Shown here: positions 58,666-64,000 of the stretch, piece after piece
How the letters are laid out: the number at the start of each line of letters is the position of its first letter
Numbering within the stretch: the stretch's first letter is position 1
Assembly: GCA_963607765.1 (NCBI GenBank)
Contig: CAVDDT010000003.1
Location: 16,983 to 80,982, forward strand
Direction of reading: 5' to 3'
From: Colivicinus sp963607765
GTDB taxonomy: Bacteria; Bacillota_I; Bacilli_A; Erysipelotrichales; Erysipelotrichaceae
Length of the DNA stretch: 64,000 bases
Made by a program: the position numbers and the translations under genes
The notes under the pieces: generated by a model
The model's input: only the letters and a program-made list of their open reading frames with translations
Databases searched by the model: none
What the model was told of the DNA's origin: nothing

Positions 58666-59365
58666 TAAGGTAACTGGCGTTGTTTTAAAAATAAACGATT
58701 ACAAGGAAAATGATCTGATCCTGTATGTAATTACTATGGATCGATCTTTTTTATCTTTTATTGCTAAGGGTGCTAAGAAAATTAATGGCAAAAAGCATTA
58801 CTATGAAATGTGTGAATATGAATTTATTATCGATTATAAAGATAACAAAGATATTTATTCTATCAAAAATAGTAAATTAATTAATTCATACTATGATGAC
58901 AACGATTTAAATAGTATTACTTTTAAAAACATCTTTCTTGAAATGACTTTAAAATTCAAGGAATTGTATGAAATTGAAATGTACAACAATTTGTTGTTTG
59001 TTTTGAAACATTTTAAAGAAAATAAATTTTTATTGAGTTGCTTATATACATCTTATTTATTAAAGATAGCTGGCTTAACACCAAATGTTGATAATTGCGT
59101 TGTTTGTGGAAATAAAAAAGTTGTGTCTATTTCTAATTCATTAGGTGGCTTTATTTGTTTAAATCACTTAAATGGAGGGGATGCGATTAATGTTGAAAGG
59201 CTTAAGAAATTTAGACTAATAAATAAGGCTTCGTTTGCTAATTATGATGCAATAAAAGATGTGGAATTTGATAAAAATGATTTCTATTTAATTGCTAATT
59301 TTTTAATTGAGAATGCTGACATTAATTTAAAATCTTTAAAAATGTATAAGGAATTGTTTGACTAA
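58658..59365 (+). CDS. recO: DNA repair protein RecO
   Basis: A 235-residue protein that helps RecA load on SSB-coated DNA. N-terminal OB-fold (VTGVVLKINDYKENDLILYVIT) and a helical domain; a zinc-finger pair is partly kept: CVVCG near residue 147 is present, while the second pair is reduced to a single Cys (GGFICLNH). The length is near the family norm of 240-260. It overlaps era by 8 bases and ends the operon. Confidence 0.93.
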   Translation: MNDKVTGVVLKINDYKENDLILYVITMDRSFLSFIAKGAKKINGKKHYYEMCEYEFIIDYKDNKDIYSIKNSKLINSYYDDNDLNSITFKNIFLEMTLKFKELYEIEMYNNLLFVLKHFKENKFLLSCLYTSYLLKIAGLTPNVDNCVVCGNKKVVSISNSLGGFICLNHLNGGDAINVERLKKFRLINKASFANYDAIKDVEFDKNDFYLIANFLIENADINLKSLKMYKELFD

Positions 59366-59370
59366 TATTT

Positions 59371-59376
59371 TATAAT
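59371..59376 (+). promoter_or_regulatory. -10 box, leaderless start of the D,D-carboxypeptidase gene
   Basis: TATAAT ending 6 bases before ATG 59383; no Shine-Dalgarno and no clear -35. Confidence 0.55.
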
Positions 59377-59382
59377 CTATTT

Positions 59383-60324
59383 ATGGCTAAAAAAAGAAAA
59401 GTTAAAAAAGGAAGAGTTTTTATTTTGGCAATGATTTCTTTTCTTTTTATATTTACTCTTTTACTTGCGTTTAAGAAAATATATTCATTAATTGATAATA
59501 AAAATACAGTTTCTTTAAGTTCATTGGATGTAAATAATATTGACTTTAGTGAAATGCAAGAATTGAATATTGATTTAAATTCAAAATCTTATCTTTTGGT
59601 AAGACTCAACGATTTTAAGGCTTTATATGGTAAAAATGTGGATGAAAAATTTTATCCTGCTTCTTTGGCTAAGATAGTTACCTTAGATACTGTAGTAAAG
59701 AATGTGAATAATTTAAACGATGTCTCTTATATTAGTGATGCTGATTATGAAAGTTTAATTGAGGCTAATGCTTCTTTGGCGTACTTGACTACAAATTATG
59801 AGTATACAATTGATGACTTGCTGTATGCTTTAGTTTTGCCAAGTGGTGGAGATGGAGCGTTAGCTTTAGAAAATTACTTTTCTAGTCAGGGCGAGAATTT
59901 GGTTTCTTTAATGAATGAAAATGTAAAAAATTTAAATTTAAATAATTCTAATTTTACTAATACCACCGGTTTACATAATGATAATTTATACACAACCTTA
60001 AGCGACTATGTTTCAATAGTCGTTGATTGTTTGAATTATGATGAATCTAAAAATGTTTTGACGTCTTTTTCTCACACCTTATCAGATGGTTTAACTGTTA
60101 GGAGCACACTTAGTAGTTTGAATAAAAGCTTTGATGATGCGGTTGTTTATGGTGGCAAAACTGGTTTTACAGGACAGGCTGGAGAAAATATTATGGTTTT
60201 ATTTTCTTGTAAAAATCGTTCATACATGCTTATTCTAACTGGTGCTGATGGGAATCCATATGTTGATGGTGAAAACTATCATTTAATTGATGCTAATTCT
60301 GTAATAAAATATTTGAGTGATTAG
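59383..60324 (+). CDS. D-alanyl-D-alanine carboxypeptidase (S11, DacA-like)
   Basis: A 313-residue penicillin-binding protein of family S11. A basic start and an N-terminal membrane helix (about residues 11-28) export or anchor it. Active-site motifs: SLAK in FYPASLAKIV (nucleophile serine near 95), SGG in LPSGGDGA replacing the usual SGN, and KTG in YGGKTGFTG. It trims the terminal D-Ala of peptidoglycan stems. The C-terminal amphipathic anchor of larger DacA proteins is missing. It follows recO with its own -10 box. Confidence 0.9.
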   Translation: MAKKRKVKKGRVFILAMISFLFIFTLLLAFKKIYSLIDNKNTVSLSSLDVNNIDFSEMQELNIDLNSKSYLLVRLNDFKALYGKNVDEKFYPASLAKIVTLDTVVKNVNNLNDVSYISDADYESLIEANASLAYLTTNYEYTIDDLLYALVLPSGGDGALALENYFSSQGENLVSLMNENVKNLNLNNSNFTNTTGLHNDNLYTTLSDYVSIVVDCLNYDESKNVLTSFSHTLSDGLTVRSTLSSLNKSFDDAVVYGGKTGFTGQAGENIMVLFSCKNRSYMLILTGADGNPYVDGENYHLIDANSVIKYLSD

Positions 60325-60335
60325 GAGGTTGAAAA

Positions 60336-60584
60336 ATGATTTTGAATATTATTGTTGCACTAATTGTTGGTGCTTTAACTGGCTATGCTGCTGGGAAAAT
60401 TATGAAGCAAGAAAGCGATGATATGGTTAAGAATTGTATCATTGGTATTATTGGTGGATTAATTGGTTCTTTGTTATTTGGACTTTTAGGATTCACTGTA
60501 TCAAACATTATTGGCCAAATTATCTCTAGTATAGTTGGTGCTTGCATATTGCTTGCAATTAAAAAATATTTTTTAAATAAGTAG
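60336..60584 (+). CDS. GlsB/YeaQ/YmgE family small membrane protein
   Basis: An 82-residue protein with three hydrophobic segments, rich in Gly. The pattern NIIVALIVGALTGYAAGKIMK, then NCIIGIIGGLIGSLLFGLLG, is that of the transglycosylase-associated protein family (PF04226), small membrane proteins often induced by stress. The precise role is unknown. AGGAGG at 60323-60328, 7 bases before ATG, is a good ribosome binding site. Co-directional with the neighbours, spacings 11 and 8 bases. Confidence 0.9.
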   Translation: MILNIIVALIVGALTGYAAGKIMKQESDDMVKNCIIGIIGGLIGSLLFGLLGFTVSNIIGQIISSIVGACILLAIKKYFLNK

Positions 60585-60592
60585 GTGAATAG

Positions 60593-61564
60593 ATGAAGGT
60601 TGTAACTGTTGGAACAAGCGAAATTTGTGAATGTCTGATTGATGCTTTTAAAAAAACGGATATTGAAGTTTTTGCTTGTGTTGGTCGTGACAGCGTAAGG
60701 ACTAAAGAATTCGCATCAAAAAACGGTATTAATTACCATGCTAACGACTTTGAACAAGTTATTAGGTCTAATGTTTTTGATACTATTTATTTAGCCATTC
60801 CAAATTCTTTGCATTATGAATATGCAAAAATGGCTCTTGAAAATGGAAAGAATGTAATTTGTGAGAAACCTTTAGCTAGTAATTTAAAAGAAGCTAAAGA
60901 ATTGGTAAGTTTAGCTAGCAAAAATAAACTATTTTTGTTTGATGCAATTACAACTTTGCATGGCCTAGCTTATAAGCAATTAAAGGATGATATCAAGTCT
61001 ATCGGCAAGATTAAAACGGTTGATGTTACTTATTGCTGCCTTTCGAGCAAATACGAACGTTTTTTGGAAGGTGAAGAAATCACTAATTTAAGTTATAAAT
61101 GTTGTGGTGGATCACTAATGGATTTGGGAGTATATAATATTTCTTTTATAACAGGATTGTTTGGTTTGCCTAAAGCGGTTAAATATTATCCCAATATGCA
61201 AAGAAATGTCGATACTTCTGGTATAGCTATTCTTAAATATGATGATATGCTTGTGACTTCTGTTTGTGGCAAAGATGCAACGGGTGAGAATGGCTTTATT
61301 ATTAGAGGTGAAAAAGGGTATATCGTTTGTCATAATGTAAATTCTGATTTTAGCGAATATGAAATTTGCCTTAATGATGGAATTAAAAAAACGCGTTCAT
61401 ACAAAACAAATGGAAAGTATGTTGATGAATTAAATGATTTCAAATCTATTTTTGAATATCGAAATTATCAAAAGGCCAATGAATATTTAACTAATAGTTT
61501 GATGTGTCTTAAAGTTTTAGATGAACTTAGAAAATCTTGCGGTATTGTATTTGCAAATGACTAG
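60593..61564 (+). CDS. Gfo/Idh/MocA family oxidoreductase
   Basis: A 323-residue NAD(P)-dependent oxidoreductase. The Rossmann start is VVTVGTSEICECLIDAF, with an atypical glycine pattern (one Gly only), followed by ACVGRDSVRTKEFA, and the family motif CEKPLASNLKEAKEL near residue 95, where EKP is the catalytic lysine region. GGSLMDLGVYNISF near 168 is the second conserved block. The substrate is unknown. A hairpin terminator ends it and overlaps the end of the convergent GAF gene. Confidence 0.9.
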   Translation: MKVVTVGTSEICECLIDAFKKTDIEVFACVGRDSVRTKEFASKNGINYHANDFEQVIRSNVFDTIYLAIPNSLHYEYAKMALENGKNVICEKPLASNLKEAKELVSLASKNKLFLFDAITTLHGLAYKQLKDDIKSIGKIKTVDVTYCCLSSKYERFLEGEEITNLSYKCCGGSLMDLGVYNISFITGLFGLPKAVKYYPNMQRNVDTSGIAILKYDDMLVTSVCGKDATGENGFIIRGEKGYIVCHNVNSDFSEYEICLNDGIKKTRSYKTNGKYVDELNDFKSIFEYRNYQKANEYLTNSLMCLKVLDELRKSCGIVFAND

Positions 61565-61566
61565 TA

Positions 61567-61592
61567 AAAAAGACTGCTTAGGCAGTCTTTTG
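61567..61592. terminator. Bidirectional terminator between convergent genes
   Basis: Stem AAAAGACTGC/GCAGTCTTTT (61568-61577 and 61582-61591), TTAG loop. Serves the oxidoreductase (+) and the GAF-domain gene (-); the last codons of the latter form part of the stem. Confidence 0.87.
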
Positions 61593-62033
61593 TTTAGCAA
61601 TTTTTGCTGAAATTAGATTGGCGATTGCTTCAACTGTTTCTTCTTCATTTGAACCAAAACGTCGATAAACGGTAGAATCGATGTCAATCACTCCATAAAT
61701 AATATTCTTGTACATTATCGGAACTACAAGCTCTGAACAAGAATCAGGATCACATGCAATGTGTCCTGCAAACTTAGTGACATCATTGATGTTCAATAAC
61801 ATTCTCTTTTGATAACTTGTTCCACAAACTCCTTTTCCTATTTCTATGTTTGAACAAGCCACCTTACCTTGAAATGGTCCAAGGATTAGCTCTCCATTTT
61901 TATATAGGTAGTAACCGACCCAATTTACCATATCCATTTCATTGTATAAAAGCGCTGTGATATTGCACATTGCACTTAATAAATCTTCACTATCTATAAG
62001 CTCTTTTGCTTGAGCAACTAAAATATCATCCAT
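61578..62033 (-). CDS. GAF-domain protein, free methionine-(R)-sulfoxide reductase-like
   Basis: A 151-residue single GAF domain. NWVGYYLYKNGELILGPFQGKVACSNIEIGKGVCG is the fRMsr (YebR/MsrC) pattern, and three cysteines that match the family's redox set are present: one in VACSNI, one in GVCGTS and one in HIACDPDSCSE. It would reduce free methionine-(R)-sulfoxide with thioredoxin. It follows thiT by 15 bases without a Shine-Dalgarno; TAAAAT at 62041-62046, 7 bases before ATG, might give a leaderless internal transcript. Confidence 0.88.
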   Translation of the reverse strand: MDDILVAQAKELIDSEDLLSAMCNITALLYNEMDMVNWVGYYLYKNGELILGPFQGKVACSNIEIGKGVCGTSYQKRMLLNINDVTKFAGHIACDPDSCSELVVPIMYKNIIYGVIDIDSTVYRRFGSNEEETVEAIANLISAKIAKQKTA

Positions 62034-62048
62034 AGAAACTATTTTAAA

Positions 62049-62615
62049 CTATTTTTTCAATCCAACAAACTTAATTGTTCCACTTTCTAATCTATTAACT
62101 AATAATGGAACAATTACTACAGCCACTATCATTGTAGCTAAATTGTAATATAGATTGTAGCTTAGAGAATATGCCCATGAGGCAAGAGAACCGGCGTATG
62201 TTGTTTCTGGGAACCACCAATATACTCCTGATAGTACATGTGATATATATTTTAAAATCATGGCTATTACTACACCAGTAACGGTATTTGGTATCTTTTT
62301 GATTTTTGGAAATATGCTTGCTAGTCCACAAACCAAAGAAGGCATGATGTAGTCAAAAATATATTGTGGTAATGTTAAAAACCATTGTCCACTAACACCA
62401 ATTAGCCAAGCTAAAAGCCAACATAATATTCCAGTCAAAGCCCCAGTTTTCCATCCTAAATGATAGGATGCCATAAAAATCGGAACAACCCCTAAATCAA
62501 TGTTGCCTCCATTTGGCATTTGCAAGAAAGGAATTAATCCTGAAATGTATTGTAGAACTATTGCCAAGGCAGCATATAGTCCTACAAAAGCGATGTCTCT
62601 AGTCTTATTTTTCAT
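62049..62615 (-). CDS. thiT: Thiamine ECF transporter S component (ThiT)
   Basis: A 188-residue membrane protein with six helices. ThiT signatures: PNGGNIDLGVVPIFMASYHLGWKTGALTG near residue 33 and YIFDYIMPSLVCGLA near 85; the conserved tryptophan and tyrosine-rich stretch (SGVYWWFPETTYAGSLASWAYSLSYNLYYN) forms the thiamine site. A TPP riboswitch lies upstream. It has no ATPase and would use the EcfA1-EcfA2-EcfT module at 24.7-27.2 kb. Divergent from thiN, so uptake and pyrophosphorylation genes face each other across the riboswitch. Shine-Dalgarno GGAGG at 62623-62627. Confidence 0.95.
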   Translation of the reverse strand: MKNKTRDIAFVGLYAALAIVLQYISGLIPFLQMPNGGNIDLGVVPIFMASYHLGWKTGALTGILCWLLAWLIGVSGQWFLTLPQYIFDYIMPSLVCGLASIFPKIKKIPNTVTGVVIAMILKYISHVLSGVYWWFPETTYAGSLASWAYSLSYNLYYNLATMIVAVVIVPLLVNRLESGTIKFVGLKK

Positions 62616-62650
62616 AAAAAAACCTCCGAATAAATCGCAGGCGTAAGGTA

Positions 62651-62722
62651 TTGAAACTCCCTACGCTAGCATTAACTAGTTCAGGTGATGAGGGTATATC
62701 TCAGCTTGCGCACCCCTGTTCA
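62651..62722 (-). promoter_or_regulatory. TPP riboswitch upstream of thiT
   Basis: Minus strand shows the thi-box aptamer: GGGGTGC, CTGAGA, ACCC, ACCTGAACTAGTTAATGC and GCGTAGGGA in order. Downstream, CCTTACGC (62641-62648) can pair with GCGTAGGG of the aptamer, an alternative fold. The ribosome binding site GGAGG follows closely with a CCT before it, so translation control is more likely than termination, though this is inferred. Expected effect: thiT off when TPP is abundant. Confidence 0.95.
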
Positions 62723-62751
62723 CTTTTTTATTATATACACTTTTTTGTTAG

Positions 62752-62757
62752 TATAAT
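62752..62757 (+). promoter_or_regulatory. -10 box, leaderless start of thiN
   Basis: TATAAT ending 6 bases before ATG 62764; no Shine-Dalgarno. Divergent from the thiT promoter region (minus-strand TATAAT at 62730-62735). Confidence 0.58.
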
Positions 62758-62763
62758 TACTTT

Positions 62764-63375
62764 ATGAAAAAATGTACGATTGTATGTGGGTTTCATCCGC
62801 TTATAAATAAAGAATGTGAAGATACTTATGTTGTTGGAGTTGATAAAGGATGCCAATACTTAATGGAGAATAATATCAAGATAGATGCAGCGATTGGCGA
62901 TTTTGATTCGGTTTTAGAAGATGAATATTTGAAAATTTCTACTTACGCAAAAAAGATAATCAAATTAAATCCTATTAAAGATGATACGGATTTAGAACAT
63001 GCTCTAAATTATGCAAAAGAAAATGAATTTGATGATATCACTGTATATGGGTGCTTAGGCGGAAGACAAGATCATAATCTTTTAAATATAAAACTATTAT
63101 ATTTAAGTGAATTGAATTTAACTTACATTGACAACAAAAATAAAATGTTTTGTTTAAAAAAAGGCGAACATCAAATATATAAGGGAGAGTATAAATATAT
63201 GTCACTTTTTACGTTTGAGCCATGCACTTTCAAGATGAACGGTGTGTTTTATCCATTAGATAGAACAACCATTACAATTAATGATAACTATACTACAAGT
63301 AATGAAATTTTAGATGAAAAAGCATTTATCAAAATATATGATGGAAAATTGCTTGTTATGCAATGCACTGATTAA
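62764..63375 (+). CDS. thiN: Thiamine pyrophosphokinase
   Basis: A 203-residue TPK, thiamine + ATP to thiamine diphosphate. GVDKGCQYLMENNIKIDAAIGDFDSV near residue 25 with IKDDTDLEHALNYA near 75 holds the catalytic aspartates, and VYGCLGGRQDHNLLNI near 93 is the substrate-binding block. Length is standard. It is the natural partner of ThiT, transcribed divergently, and the mRNA appears leaderless, so it is not under the riboswitch. It normally precedes no operon; the next gene has its own -10 box. Confidence 0.94.
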   Translation: MKKCTIVCGFHPLINKECEDTYVVGVDKGCQYLMENNIKIDAAIGDFDSVLEDEYLKISTYAKKIIKLNPIKDDTDLEHALNYAKENEFDDITVYGCLGGRQDHNLLNIKLLYLSELNLTYIDNKNKMFCLKKGEHQIYKGEYKYMSLFTFEPCTFKMNGVFYPLDRTTITINDNYTTSNEILDEKAFIKIYDGKLLVMQCTD

Positions 63376-63380
63376 TAATA

Positions 63381-63386
63381 TATAAT
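63381..63386 (+). promoter_or_regulatory. -10 box, leaderless start of the DUF402 gene
   Basis: TATAAT ending 7 bases before ATG 63394; no Shine-Dalgarno. Confidence 0.55.
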
Positions 63387-63393
63387 TATAAAT

Positions 63394-63951
63394 ATGGATT
63401 TTAGAGATTTGAAAATAGGAGACAGTGTATATGTGCAATCATATAAACATGATGGTAGTTTGCATCGTACATGGTCTAAGGCCTTAGTGATTGATATATT
63501 TGAACATTGTGTTGTAGCTGTAACAGATCATACATGGGTAGTTGAGGCAGATAAAAGAAGATGGCTTACTAAAGAGCCAGCAATTTGTTTTTACTATGAT
63601 AATCGCTGGTTTAATATTATTTCGATGGTGAGGAAAACGGGAATTTATTACTATTGTAATTTAGCTTCTCCTAGCCTTTATGATGGGGAAGCAATAAAAA
63701 ACATTGATTATGACTTAGATGTAAAAGTATTTCCAGATGATAGCTATATGATACTTGATGAAAACGAATACGCATATCATGCGGAAAAAATGCATTATAG
63801 TAAAGAGATAAAAGAAGTTGTCGAAAAAGAAATGCAAGCTTTATTAGAAATGATTAAAAATAAAGAAAACCCATTTAATTTTTCTTATATAAACAACTAT
63901 ATTGTTAGGTATTTTGAACAAATATTTGATAAAGAAGATTTGGACAAATAA
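63394..63951 (+). CDS. DUF402 family protein, nucleoside tri-/diphosphatase-like
   Basis: A 185-residue DUF402 protein resembling the Ntdp nucleoside di-/triphosphate phosphatases of Gram-positive bacteria. Conserved parts are HDGSLHRTWSKALVI near residue 20, WFNIISMVRKTGIYYYCNLASP near 70, and the acidic metal site DYDLDVKVFPDDSYMILDENEY near 105-125. Staphylococcus Ntdp hydrolyses NTPs and NDPs. A helical C terminus of about 55 residues follows. It ends 49 bases before the window edge, in a stretch with nothing recognisable. Confidence 0.9.
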   Translation: MDFRDLKIGDSVYVQSYKHDGSLHRTWSKALVIDIFEHCVVAVTDHTWVVEADKRRWLTKEPAICFYYDNRWFNIISMVRKTGIYYYCNLASPSLYDGEAIKNIDYDLDVKVFPDDSYMILDENEYAYHAEKMHYSKEIKEVVEKEMQALLEMIKNKENPFNFSYINNYIVRYFEQIFDKEDLDK

Positions 63952-64000
63952 ATTTTTTTAAACTTTTTTTCATTTTCCTATTGCATACCATTAAATCTTT

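Noticed and set aside
1..64000. CRISPR arrays, tRNA or rRNA genes, insertion sequences, prophage
   Set aside because: No regularly spaced repeats, cloverleaf-type sequences, rRNA segments, transposase or integrase reading frames were seen on either strand.

Overview
The window is about 64 kb of very AT-rich bacterial chromosome. Genes are packed tightly, often with 4-base overlaps, and TGA is used as a stop codon. The gene content suggests a fermentative Bacillota, most likely Erysipelotrichia or a related lineage close to the Mollicutes. The supporting features are an AddA-type helicase-nuclease, the rplU-prp-rpmA cluster with an L27 N-terminal propeptide, an ecfA1-ecfA2-ecfT-truA operon, a ybeY-dgkA-cdd-era-recO operon, CsoR copper control, class B sortase and a Na+-type oxaloacetate decarboxylase. 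This placement is inferred from gene content, not from a database search. I saw no phage, insertion sequence, CRISPR array, rRNA or tRNA.

Layout. 0-4 kb: addA, a membrane protein and a redox-type C_GCAxxG_C_C protein. 4-7.7 kb (minus strand): copA-csoR-ispG, with a clear CsoR operator and promoter; copA carries a C-terminal CopZ-like domain preceded by an internal Shine-Dalgarno. 7.7-14.4 kb: dnaE, a two-component system, a TrmN6-like methyltransferase and sortase B. 14.4-20.6 kb: bioY, then pckA-oadA-oadG-biotin carrier-oadB-birA, a biotin-dependent route from PEP through oxaloacetate to pyruvate with probable Na+ pumping; a cre box precedes pckA. 20.6-24.6 kb: a frameshifted lipoprotein, rplU-prp-rpmA, obg and fba. 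24.7-30.4 kb: the ECF module, truA, an LD-carboxypeptidase-like gene and glpK.

31.2-40.1 kb holds a complete yhf operon (yhfZ-Y-T-U-php-X-S-W). The family is known from E. coli, but as far as I know its pathway has not been assigned. Here it also contains an amidase-signature gene, and two paralogous zinc-ribbon membrane proteins lie at and inside its edges. 41-48 kb: a BMP-type nucleoside ABC importer beside psuK-psuG, so probably pseudouridine uptake and breakdown. 48-55 kb: a YihY-type protein, HAD phosphatase, RlmI-like methyltransferase, DUF349 protein, RocB-like peptidase and ABC exporter. 55-64 kb: a NusG/LoaP paralog, YitT, housekeeping genes, a D,D-carboxypeptidase, an oxidoreductase, a GAF protein, a TPP-riboswitch-controlled thiT, thiN and a DUF402 protein.

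Two themes cut across the window. First, about ten genes have a TATAAT-like -10 box ending only 6-7 bases before the start codon and no Shine-Dalgarno, the architecture of leaderless mRNAs. Second, cofactor supply is coherent: BioY and ThiT are substrate-binding components that would share the EcfA1-EcfA2-EcfT module, biotin feeds the decarboxylase, and imported thiamine is pyrophosphorylated by ThiN.
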